This document shows positions 33,299 through 41,259 of a DNA stretch of 64,000 bases, piece by piece. This stretch comes from Psychrobacillus sp044762855 (GTDB taxonomy: Bacteria; Bacillota; Bacilli; Bacillales_A; Planococcaceae). Within the stretch, counting starts at the first letter, position 1; every line of letters begins with the position of its first letter. The notes below the pieces were generated by a model. It did not search any database and was not told where the DNA came from. It saw only the letters and a program-made list of their open reading frames with translations. The stretch is from assembly GCF_044762855.1 (NCBI RefSeq), contig NZ_JBIWFB010000005.1, positions 124,001 through 188,000 on the forward strand, written 5' to 3'. A program made the position numbers and the translations under genes.

Positions 33299-34498
33299 TT
33301 AAACGGATATCTCTTCTTTGACACCCTTGGACAATATAAACGCTGCTAACTGCTCAATAATCAGATCATCTTGCGGTGGATTAAAAGCTGCACATTGCAC
33401 ATCCCTAAATAGACGTTCTAACTTATTTCCTTTCGCAATACTCCGCCCACCAACAATCCTCATCGTTTTTGCAACTATTTCCACAGCATTATTGCAAATG
33501 ACATGTTTAGCAATATTCACATCATTTGCAAGCATATTTTTTAAAGATGGATCTTGCTCAAATCGACTGGCGATCGAGTACAATAGATTACGAGATGATT
33601 GAAATAATAACTCTATTTCACCAAGCTTTTGTCGTATATGTGCTGCTGTAGAAATATAATCTCCCAGACTGTAGGAATACGTATTTTGTGCGAAATCTAC
33701 TGCATAATCTCTCGCTGCTCCAGCAATACCTAAATATACGGCTGGAATTTCTAGAGAATACACACGTCCATCTGCTAGAAATCGATTAGGTCTAGATGCA
33801 TCAAGTTTAGCCAATAAGTCTGCTTCTGGCACGAATACATCATGAAAAATAATATCATGACTTCCCGTCGCTCGCATGCCTAATGCATTCCATGTATTAA
33901 TCACTTCTACTTGTTCATTTTTCGTTATTAAAAACTCTGCAGTTACGTCCTCATCTTCAAAATAAGCAGTAATAGAAAAATGATTTAAAATTGGAGCTAA
34001 TGAAGCAAATGCCTTTTCGCCCGTAATAATATATCCACCAGTAGTTTTACGTGCAATTGTACCTGGTTTTCCACCTCTTGATAAATTTCCTTTCCCTCGC
34101 TCTGTGCTAAGAATATTCATTAAAGAACCATCTTCCACAGCAGCACGGCAAATTCTTTCAAATGCCTCTTCTGGCCATGGTGATGTTTCGCGGACATTTA
34201 AAAAAGTTAATAAGTGCCACCCAACTGAAAGTGCTGTAGATGCATCAGCTCTTCCAAGCTGTTCTTGTATTAATAACATTTCATATAAAGAGATTTCATC
34301 TCCACCATACTTTTTAGGAACTGTTAATTTAAAGAAGCCTTCTTTCTCAAGTAAGGCAAAATGCTCAAACGGAAATTCTCCATGCTCATCGTATTTTCCT
34401 GCTGTTTTCTCAATTTCTGTAGCTAAACGTTTGGCATACTCAACCAGATCCGCTTCTCTTTTGTTACGTACAAACAAATCATCACTAAATCTTGTCAT
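33299..34498 (-). CDS. acyl-CoA dehydrogenase-like flavoprotein (SfnB/DszC type)
   Basis: The 399-residue protein has the acyl-CoA dehydrogenase fold: N-terminal helices (VPKKYGGDEISLYEML), the beta domain (ITGEKAFASLAPILNHF, ALGMRATGSHDIIF) and C-terminal helical bundle (IVGGRSIAKGNKLERLFRDV). This subgroup, found next to LLM monooxygenases and methionine transporters, contains reduced-flavin oxygenases such as DszC and SfnB that oxidise organosulfur compounds. It overlaps the monooxygenase gene by 4 bases (ATGA). The substrate is unknown; a sulfur-source role is inferred from the operon. Confidence 0.82.
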   Translation of the reverse strand: MTRFSDDLFVRNKREADLVEYAKRLATEIEKTAGKYDEHGEFPFEHFALLEKEGFFKLTVPKKYGGDEISLYEMLLIQEQLGRADASTALSVGWHLLTFLNVRETSPWPEEAFERICRAAVEDGSLMNILSTERGKGNLSRGGKPGTIARKTTGGYIITGEKAFASLAPILNHFSITAYFEDEDVTAEFLITKNEQVEVINTWNALGMRATGSHDIIFHDVFVPEADLLAKLDASRPNRFLADGRVYSLEIPAVYLGIAGAARDYAVDFAQNTYSYSLGDYISTAAHIRQKLGEIELLFQSSRNLLYSIASRFEQDPSLKNMLANDVNIAKHVICNNAVEIVAKTMRIVGGRSIAKGNKLERLFRDVQCAAFNPPQDDLIIEQLAAFILSKGVKEEISV

Positions 34499-35838
34499 CT
34501 CTTCACCTTTTCTCTGGCAAAGCGATTAGCCGGTTTTTTTAAACCTAGATGATCTCTTAACGTTTCGCCCTCATAATCCTCACGATATATTCCTCTTTGT
34601 TGTAAAATCGGCACAACTTTTTCAACAAAGTCTTCTAAGTCACGTGGCAATAAAGGAAATTGAATCATAAAACCATCTGCCGCTTTTTCGACAAACCATT
34701 TTTCCATTTCATCTGCTACTTGTTCAGGGGTTCCTACGAAGCCATCTCGTTTTCCAGCGCCAAACAATCGCCCATACAATTCTCCGACCTTTAAGTTTTC
34801 CTCCTTTATAATTTTCATGAACTCATTCACCTGACTTTGAATACTGTTCGATTGAGGAAACTCTACTTCTATAGCAGGGGTATCTAAACTATATTTGGAA
34901 AAATCTACATTCCCTAAATAACCAGAAACAAATTTCAAAGCTTCAAATGGATCAATCAAATTTTGCAGCTCTTTGTACTTAGCAATAGCCTCTTCTTCCG
35001 TATTACCAATAATAGGCGAAATACCTTGCAGAATAAGTAAATCGTCATCGGAACGATCAAACTCAGCTAACTGTTCTTTCAATCTTTTATAATGTGTTTT
35101 ACCTACCTCCAAACTATCCCAATGCACAAAAACTACTTCTGCTGTTCGAGCAGCTAGACGTTGACCAGGTTTTGATGCCCCGGCTTGCACAACGACAGGA
35201 TGACCTTGTTTTGACCGTGCAATATTTAACGGTCCTTTTACAGAGAAATAGTTTCCTTTATAGTTAATTTCATGTACTTTTTCACGATCGTAAAATTGTC
35301 CTGTTTCTTTATTGTAAAGAAAAGCATCGTCTTCCCAAGAATCCCATAAGCCTTTTACTACATCAATAAACTCTTCTGCTCTTTCATATCGATGATCATG
35401 TTCCCAATGTTTCTCACGACTAAAATTTTGTGCTGTTTCTCCTGTTGCATCCGCCGTTGTTACAAGATTCCAAGCCGCACGACCAGCACTTATATGATCG
35501 ACGGAAGAAAATTGGCGGGCTAATACATATGGCTCGCTGTAAGTAGTCGAAGCTGTTGCACCTAAACCAATTTTTTCTGTAGCTGCTGCAAGTGCTGTAA
35601 TTTGAATAATTGGATCTAACCTATTTAATATTTGAGGATGTGACTCATGATTGATAGCTAGACTGTCTGCTATAAATGCAATATCAAATTTACCTCGCTC
35701 TGCAGTTTTTGCTAGATTTTGAAGTTGCTTAATATCAATGCTTGCGTTAGGTTTGGAACTAGGATGTTTCCATGATGCGACGTGCATCCCAGTTCCTATT
35801 AAATAAGCTGCTAACTTAATTTGACGTTTTCCACCCAT
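34495..35838 (-). CDS. LLM-class flavin monooxygenase, NtaA/SnaA/DszA family
   Basis: The 447-residue bacterial-luciferase-like TIM barrel uses reduced FMN. The NtaA/SnaA/SoxA-type signature is seen: AAYLIGTGMHVASWKHP, FIADSLAI, VDHISAGRAAWNLVTT and VVVQAGASKPGQRLAARTAE. Family members oxidise nitrilotriacetate, pristinamycin precursors or dibenzothiophene sulfone. In this operon, behind MetQ and under a SAM-I riboswitch, oxidation of an organosulfur compound to release sulfur is the best inference. No flavin reductase is visible in the operon. Confidence 0.9.
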   Translation of the reverse strand: MGGKRQIKLAAYLIGTGMHVASWKHPSSKPNASIDIKQLQNLAKTAERGKFDIAFIADSLAINHESHPQILNRLDPIIQITALAAATEKIGLGATASTTYSEPYVLARQFSSVDHISAGRAAWNLVTTADATGETAQNFSREKHWEHDHRYERAEEFIDVVKGLWDSWEDDAFLYNKETGQFYDREKVHEINYKGNYFSVKGPLNIARSKQGHPVVVQAGASKPGQRLAARTAEVVFVHWDSLEVGKTHYKRLKEQLAEFDRSDDDLLILQGISPIIGNTEEEAIAKYKELQNLIDPFEALKFVSGYLGNVDFSKYSLDTPAIEVEFPQSNSIQSQVNEFMKIIKEENLKVGELYGRLFGAGKRDGFVGTPEQVADEMEKWFVEKAADGFMIQFPLLPRDLEDFVEKVVPILQQRGIYREDYEGETLRDHLGLKKPANRFAREKVKR

Positions 35839-35859
35839 CTTGAACCCTCCTTCATGCTA

Positions 35860-36696
35860 TTATTTTGCTATATATGCTTCTTTCCAATTTTTAATCTCAT
35901 CTGAAGTTAAAATGACAGGAATATAATTTCCATTATATGTTTCTGTAATAAAATTCGCAGTTTCTTCAGATTGATAAATTTTCACAATTTCCTTCAATGT
36001 TTCATTTTCAACATCTTCAGGTTTAGCCACAATCACATTAACAAAAGGGATCGCTGTTTTGCTCTCGTGAATTAATGCGTCTTTTAGTAACAAACCTGCC
36101 TCTACAGCTACACCGTTGTTAATAATCGATGCTGCTGTATCTTCCATTACCCGTGGAGTTGTAGCTCCGTCGACTGGTACTATTTCAATGTTTTTAGGAT
36201 TGTCTTTAATTCGATCTGCTCCTCCATTCCCATCAAAATCATCCGTAACTGTTAAAAAACCAGCTTCTTGTAGTAACATTAAAGCCCTGCCCCAGTTGGA
36301 AGGGTCATTTGGGACAGCAATTTGAGCACCATTCGGAATTTCTTCTAACGATTTATATTGATTAGAATATAAGCCAATTGGTGCCATAATAGTACTTCCA
36401 ATAGCTTGAAGATCTGTTTTTTGATTTTCATTAAATAAATTCAAGTATGCTAAATGTTGAAATGCATTAATATCGACTTCTTCTTCAGCTAAAGCTTGGT
36501 TTGGATCATACTGTGCGCTAAAGTTCACTAACTCAAGTTCGATTCCTTTATCAGCAGCTTTTTCTTTTATATATTCCCAAGTTTTTATCTCGGAACTACG
36601 AATTCCAACTTTTATTACGCTATCTACATCCTTATTTCCACATGCTCCTAATAGAAGACTTATTATTAAGACGAACGCCAAGCTCCATTTTTTCAT
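35860..36696 (-). CDS. MetQ/NlpA-type substrate-binding lipoprotein (copy 2)
   Basis: The roughly 278-residue lipoprotein (LLLGAC lipobox) of the NlpA/MetQ family shows INAFQHLAYLNLFNENQKTD, the helix found in methionine-binding MetQ (family: QHxPYL), and IAVPNDPSNWGRALMLLQ. It should deliver methionine or a related sulfur compound to the MetNI transporter encoded just upstream. ATG 36696 has AAGAAGG upstream; the longer start at 36717 has none. Being the second MetQ in the same island, it may have a different ligand, perhaps that of the following monooxygenase. Confidence 0.88.
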   Translation of the reverse strand: MKKWSLAFVLIISLLLGACGNKDVDSVIKVGIRSSEIKTWEYIKEKAADKGIELELVNFSAQYDPNQALAEEEVDINAFQHLAYLNLFNENQKTDLQAIGSTIMAPIGLYSNQYKSLEEIPNGAQIAVPNDPSNWGRALMLLQEAGFLTVTDDFDGNGGADRIKDNPKNIEIVPVDGATTPRVMEDTAASIINNGVAVEAGLLLKDALIHESKTAIPFVNVIVAKPEDVENETLKEIVKIYQSEETANFITETYNGNYIPVILTSDEIKNWKEAYIAK

Positions 36697-36936
36697 TGCT
36701 ATTAACCTTCTTTTCATTATATTTTATCCCGCCTAAACGGTCGGGCAGTAATAACCCCACTTCAAAATTTCGAAAAAAGCTACGAAAGATAAATAAGGGA
36801 TAATCTGCCCGTAGAGATCCGATTGTTTCAGGCCAACAAGATGTCGGACACTCAGCCATTGCCTTACGACACAGTATTATTTACCTGAGTGCAATTTTCA
36901 CTACAAGAAAGCGTGGTGGGTCGCTCTAGTTTCACT
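36697..36936 (-). other. structured 240-bp spacer before metQ copy 2
   Basis: Noncoding gap inside the met operon. It holds an inverted repeat, CGGGCAG...(36743 region) with ...CTGCCCG (36806-36811 region), about 45 nt apart, and a smaller GC-rich hairpin near 36730-36745 just before the metQ start. There is no S-box motif. It may be a dispersed repeat or an RNA element controlling the second half of the operon. Confidence 0.45.
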
Positions 36937-37590
36937 TTATCCAACTCGTCTAAGTTTTCGTTCGAATACATTACCGATACTTTGAATTAATTGAACAATC
37001 GCTACTAAAATTACGACAGTTACTAGAATGGTGACATTATCAAAACGTTGATATCCATAAGTTATTGCAACATCTCCAAGACCACCGCCTCCTACTGCAC
37101 CAGCCATTGCAGTAGCTCCTATCAATCCTATCGTTGCCGTTGTGACACTTAGAATTAGCGAGGGAAATGCTTCTGGAAGTAAAAACTTTCGTATAATTTG
37201 AAATGGAGTAGCCCCCATTGCTTTCGCCGCTTCTATAATCCCCTCGTCTACTTCTAATAAAGAGTTTTCAATTAACCGCGAAATATAAGGTCCAACATGC
37301 AACACGAGTGGAACAATTGCTGCGGTTGTTCCAATGGATGTTCCGACGATTAATCGTGTAAAAGGGATAATCGCTACAAGTAAAATAATAAATGGAATAG
37401 ACCGGAAAATGTTTACAATTGGATTAACGATTGAAAAGATTAATTTATTCTCTAAAATATGCCCTTTTCTAGTGACTACTAATGTAACCCCTAATATAAA
37501 TCCTAATATCGCTCCAAAAAAGAGAGCAATACTAACCATGTACAACGTTTCCCAAATTGCTTCGATTAAAATTTGTTTGTTTACTTCCAT
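36937..37590 (-). CDS. metI: methionine ABC transporter permease
   Basis: The 217-residue permease has five or six membrane helices and the EAA loop for the ATPase (IEAAKAMGATPFQIIRKFLLPEA). The C-terminal GAVGGGGLGDVAITYGYQRF is characteristic of MetI. RBS AAGGAGG lies inside the end of metN. The first 59 bases overlap metN, an unusually long overlap. Confidence 0.93.
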   Translation of the reverse strand: MEVNKQILIEAIWETLYMVSIALFFGAILGFILGVTLVVTRKGHILENKLIFSIVNPIVNIFRSIPFIILLVAIIPFTRLIVGTSIGTTAAIVPLVLHVGPYISRLIENSLLEVDEGIIEAAKAMGATPFQIIRKFLLPEAFPSLILSVTTATIGLIGATAMAGAVGGGGLGDVAITYGYQRFDNVTILVTVVILVAIVQLIQSIGNVFERKLRRVG

Positions 37591-38611
37591 GTCCTTTAAC
37601 CTCCTTTACATTTACTGTGTCACTTTGAATAAAATTAATTGTTTTTTGAACTTCACGTGGATCCCCTATTACTTCCACAATCAGATTTCCAAATGGAATA
37701 CTTTGTAGTTCTGTAATACTTCCAAAAAGAATGTTCACATCAACATTAAACTTTTTAGCAACTTGGGAAATAATTGGTTGACCGGAACTCACTCCTACAA
37801 AATCGACTTTTAGAATATGACTTCTGCCATTATTGACTTCCATCAAACGATAGACGGATTGTGGTATTTCATCATGTACAACAGAACTTACAAAATTGCG
37901 TGTCGTTTCTGTTTGTGGATTTGAAAAAACATCAAGGATATTCCCTGTTTCAATTACTCGACCGTTTTCCATTACGGCAATTCGATTACATATTTCTTTT
38001 ATAACTTCCATTTCATGCGTAATGATTAGTATCGTAATTTTATATTCTTCATTCACTCGCTTTAAAAGCTGCAAAATAGATTTTGTTGTTTGCGGGTCCA
38101 AGGCGGATGTTGCTTCATCACAAAGTAATATGGATGGGTTGGTTACGAGTGCTCGTGCTATACCAACTCTTTGCTTTTGTCCCCCTGAAAGCTGATCTGG
38201 ATAACTTTTTAATTTATCTTCTAAACCGACGAATTGGAGTACTTCCAATACTCTTTGCTCCACTTCTTTTTTCGTATGTTTACTTAGTAGAAGAGGCATT
38301 GCCACATTCTCAAATACTGTTTTCGAGTTTAATAGATTGAAATGCTGAAAAATCATGCCAATATTTTTCTTTTCTTCTCTCAGTTCTTTTTTAGAAATTT
38401 TTTGTAAGTTCTTCCCTTCAATCAATACTTCGCCAGAGGTAGGTGTTTCTAATAAATTTACCGTTCGTATTAAAGTACTCTTACCAGCTCCGCTAAAGCC
38501 AATTACTCCAAAAATATCTCCTTTATGGACAGTCAACTCTACATCTTCGAGTGCTGTTATTGTTCGTTTCCCCGTGAAGAATCTTTTAGAGACTTTTCGA
38601 AATTCAATCAT
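37532..38611 (-). CDS. metN: methionine ABC transporter ATP-binding protein
   Basis: The 359-residue ATPase has Walker A GFSGAGKST, signature LSGGQKQRVGIARAL, Walker B ILLCDEATSALD, and a C-terminal ACT-like NIL domain (about 265-345) that binds methionine and inhibits transport. The last roughly 20 residues (GHGSKQTNFNRSNLGNVVHG) are translated from DNA that also encodes the start of metI and look like an added tail. Second gene of the riboswitch-controlled operon. Confidence 0.95.
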   Translation of the reverse strand: MIEFRKVSKRFFTGKRTITALEDVELTVHKGDIFGVIGFSGAGKSTLIRTVNLLETPTSGEVLIEGKNLQKISKKELREEKKNIGMIFQHFNLLNSKTVFENVAMPLLLSKHTKKEVEQRVLEVLQFVGLEDKLKSYPDQLSGGQKQRVGIARALVTNPSILLCDEATSALDPQTTKSILQLLKRVNEEYKITILIITHEMEVIKEICNRIAVMENGRVIETGNILDVFSNPQTETTRNFVSSVVHDEIPQSVYRLMEVNNGRSHILKVDFVGVSSGQPIISQVAKKFNVDVNILFGSITELQSIPFGNLIVEVIGDPREVQKTINFIQSDTVNVKEVKGHGSKQTNFNRSNLGNVVHG

Positions 38612-38643
38612 TTAATTTCCTCCTTACTTTGGATATTACTATG

Positions 38644-39480
38644 TTAAAAAGAAGGCACTACAGCCCCTTCGTACTTCTCTAAGATGAATTCTCTTACTTT
38701 TTCCGTGGTTAATGCTGCGGCAACTTTTTGTATAGCATCGTCATTTTGGTTATCTTTTCTTGAAACCAAAATATTTACATATGGAGATTCATTTCCTTCG
38801 ATGATTAGTGCATCTTCTAATGGTTTGAATCCTCCCTCTAATGCATAGTTTGTATTAATCGCAGCCACTTCCACATCATCCAGCGCCCTTACTAGTAACG
38901 GTCCATCAATATCAACAAACTCTAACTTCTTATCATTCTTCGTAATATCTTGAACTGTGTAAGAACCTTCCACATTCGTAGCGAGCTCAATTATTCCATT
39001 ATCCGCAAATAACAGTAACGCTCGTGAAAAATTTACTGGATCATTTGGTACAGCAACTTTTGCTCCTTCTGCTAATTGAGTAATATCATCAATTTTCTTT
39101 GAATAAACACCGAACGGTTCTATATGCACTCCTTTTACATTCACAAGATCGATTCCACTATCCTTATTGACTTGTTCTAAAAATGGAGTGTGTTGAAAGT
39201 AGTTTGCATCTAAGTCACCATCAGCCGTTGATTGGTTTGTTTGAATACCGTCTTGTGTGATAACAATATCTAATTCGATACCTTCAGCTTTTAAATCATC
39301 TGAAATAAACTGTAATATTTCTGCATGAGGCGTCGTTGATGCACTTATTTTTAATTTAGTTAGTTCCTCACTACTTTTTGTATCACCAGTCCCACTAGAA
39401 GTCACTTCCTCATTTGAACCACAAGCTGCTAATAAAAAGACAATCAAAGATAAAATTGACCATGCCAACCATTTTTTCAT
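38644..39480 (-). CDS. metQ: methionine-binding lipoprotein MetQ (copy 1)
   Basis: The 278-residue lipoprotein (lipobox LAAC) of the MetQ/NlpA family shows ANYFQHTPFLEQVNKDSGID (methionine-site helix) and VAVPNDPVNFSRALLLFAD. It binds methionine outside the cell for MetNI. First gene after the SAM-I riboswitch. Confidence 0.93.
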   Translation of the reverse strand: MKKWLAWSILSLIVFLLAACGSNEEVTSSGTGDTKSSEELTKLKISASTTPHAEILQFISDDLKAEGIELDIVITQDGIQTNQSTADGDLDANYFQHTPFLEQVNKDSGIDLVNVKGVHIEPFGVYSKKIDDITQLAEGAKVAVPNDPVNFSRALLLFADNGIIELATNVEGSYTVQDITKNDKKLEFVDIDGPLLVRALDDVEVAAINTNYALEGGFKPLEDALIIEGNESPYVNILVSRKDNQNDDAIQKVAAALTTEKVREFILEKYEGAVVPSF

Positions 39481-39550
39481 CTACACTCTCTCCTTTTCTT
39501 TATCTTAGTAATTCAATTAAACATATTGTTATGCTTGGTATTAGATCAAT

Positions 39551-39716
39551 AAAAAAACCCCTTTCAGATTATTAGACCTGAAGAGGTATGATAGGAAATC
39601 TAACCTCTTCTCATCTTTCGAATTAAATCGATGGAGTTAGCACAGTTTTGCAAATAGCAATCTGTTGCTGAAGCTTCATAGGGCCATTCCCTCTGCTTCT
39701 CTTGATAAGAAGAATT
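39551..39716 (-). promoter_or_regulatory. SAM-I (S-box) riboswitch of the metQNI operon
   Basis: The minus-strand leader has CTTATCAAGAGAAGCAGAGG, GAAGCTTCAGCAAC, GTGCTAACTCC and a downstream terminator (stem 39558-39566/39576-39584 region with seven T). SAM turns off transport and the linked oxygenase genes when methionine is sufficient. Confidence 0.96.
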
Positions 39717-39735
39717 TCATATGAAATTTTATTTA

Positions 39736-39764
39736 ACTATACAGAATGGAAAATGATAAGTCAA
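39736..39764 (-). promoter_or_regulatory. promoter of the metQNI riboswitch transcript
   Basis: Minus strand TTGACT (39764-39759), 17-bp spacer, TATAGT (39741-39736). Confidence 0.85.
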
Positions 39765-39837
39765 TGCTTTTTATTTTAAAAAATAAAATATTGCGAATCT
39801 TATTTATTATAATGAGCAGTTTTACAGTAATAGGAAC

Positions 39838-39875
39838 TAAAAAAAATGCAGACACTCACCTAATGAGTGTCTGCA
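39838..39875 (-). terminator. terminator of odhAB
   Basis: 12-bp perfect stem (39847-39858 with 39864-39875) followed on the minus strand by a long T run. Confidence 0.92.
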
Positions 39876-39886
39876 TAATTCACATT

Positions 39887-41113
39887 TTATGAATTTAACA
39901 TTAAGTCTTCTGGATTTTCAAGAAGTTCTTTTACCATTTTTAAGAATCCAACAGAATCTTTGCCGTCAATTACACGGTGATCATAAGATAATGCTACATA
40001 CATCATTGGACGAATTTGAATTTCATCGCCAACTGCAATCGGACGCTTTTGAATAGTATGCATTCCTAGGATACCAACTTGTGTACCGTTAAGAATTGGA
40101 GTTGAAAGTAATGAACCGAAAACTCCACCGTTTGTAATTGTAAATGAACCGCCAGACATATCAGAAAGGGCTAATTTGTTATCACGTGCTTTTTTAGCAA
40201 GTTCGCCAATATTTCCTTCGATTTCAGCAAAGTTTTTACGGTCTGCATCACGAACGATTGGCACTACTAAACCACCTTCTGTAGATACTGCAATACCAAT
40301 ATCATAGAAGTTGTTTTTCACAATATCAGTTCCATCGATTTGTGAGTTTACATAAGGATATTTTTTAAGGGCTGCAACTACAGCTTTTGTAAAGAATGAC
40401 ATAAATCCAAGGCGTACATCGTTTTGCTCAAAGAATTGGTCTTTTTTGCGTGAGCGTAATGCCATTACATTAGTCATATCGATTTCATTGAAAGTAGTTA
40501 ACATCGCAGTGTTTTGTTTTACTTCTAGTAAACGAGAAGCAATTGTTTGACGACGACGAGACATTTTTTCACGAGTTGTACGACCATCATCTTCTTTTGG
40601 TGCAGAAGCGGCTGGTGCTGGCGCTGCTTTAGAAGGAGCTGGTGCAGAACCATGCGCAGCAACGTCTTGTACACGAACGCGTCCCATTGGATCTACTGGT
40701 GAGATTTCACTTAAGTTGATACCTTTTTCACGAGCTAGCTTACGAGCTGCTGGGCTAGCGATTGTGCGATCTTGCTCCGTTGAAGTTTCTTCTGCTACTG
40801 GTGTTGCTGGTGCTTGAGGAGCTTCAGGTGTAGCAGCTGCCTCTGTTGCTTTTGGTGCTGATGCTGCTGGTGCGCCTGATCCTGCCCCAACTACAGCAAT
40901 AACTTGACCTACTTGAACTGTATCGCCTTCTCCTGCAAGTAATTCACTAACAACTCCTGCTTCTTCTGAAATTACTTCAACATTTACTTTATCAGTTTCA
41001 AGTTCAACGATGAACTCACCTTTTTCTACTGTTTCGCCCGGTTTTTTTAACCACTGTGCAATCGTACCTTCTGTAATCGATTCTGCTAATTCTGGAACAA
41101 TAATTTCTGCCAC
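39887..41113 (-). CDS. odhB: dihydrolipoyllysine succinyltransferase, E2 of 2-oxoglutarate dehydrogenase
   Basis: The 408-residue E2 has an N-terminal lipoyl domain (lipoylated Lys in ELETDKVNVEV), an Ala/Pro-rich linker, a peripheral-subunit-binding domain (SPAARKLAREKGINLSEI), a second linker and the catalytic acyltransferase domain ending in YDHRVIDGKDSVGFL, where the catalytic His and Asp lie. It transfers succinyl groups to CoA in the TCA cycle. It is downstream of odhA across a 146-bp gap containing a hairpin element. Confidence 0.96.
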   Translation of the reverse strand: MAEIIVPELAESITEGTIAQWLKKPGETVEKGEFIVELETDKVNVEVISEEAGVVSELLAGEGDTVQVGQVIAVVGAGSGAPAASAPKATEAAATPEAPQAPATPVAEETSTEQDRTIASPAARKLAREKGINLSEISPVDPMGRVRVQDVAAHGSAPAPSKAAPAPAASAPKEDDGRTTREKMSRRRQTIASRLLEVKQNTAMLTTFNEIDMTNVMALRSRKKDQFFEQNDVRLGFMSFFTKAVVAALKKYPYVNSQIDGTDIVKNNFYDIGIAVSTEGGLVVPIVRDADRKNFAEIEGNIGELAKKARDNKLALSDMSGGSFTITNGGVFGSLLSTPILNGTQVGILGMHTIQKRPIAVGDEIQIRPMMYVALSYDHRVIDGKDSVGFLKMVKELLENPEDLMLNS

Positions 41114-41167
41114 TTGAATTTCCTCCTCTGATATATCCTAGCTTCACTTATAATTCATCTCAATTTC

Positions 41168-41222
41168 GCCTCGGCGTAATTGTGTCCAGAAAATCAATCT
41201 TTGGAACACATCCGCCGGAGGC
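41168..41222 (-). repeat. hairpin element between odhA and odhB
   Basis: Nested complementary arms: 41168-41176 with 41213-41222 (GC-rich, one bulge) and 41181-41188 with 41202-41210. There is no T run, so it is not a typical terminator. It may be a dispersed intergenic repeat or an mRNA-processing hairpin that sets the E1:E2 ratio. Confidence 0.5.
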
Positions 41223-41259
41223 TCTAAAATAATTCGTTGAGTGCTTTTAAACGACTAAA

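Noticed and set aside
36632..36859. 75-codon minus-strand ORF in front of metQ copy 2
   Set aside because: It runs through the palindromic spacer and into the metQ frame region without an RBS; treated as part of a noncoding structured element.
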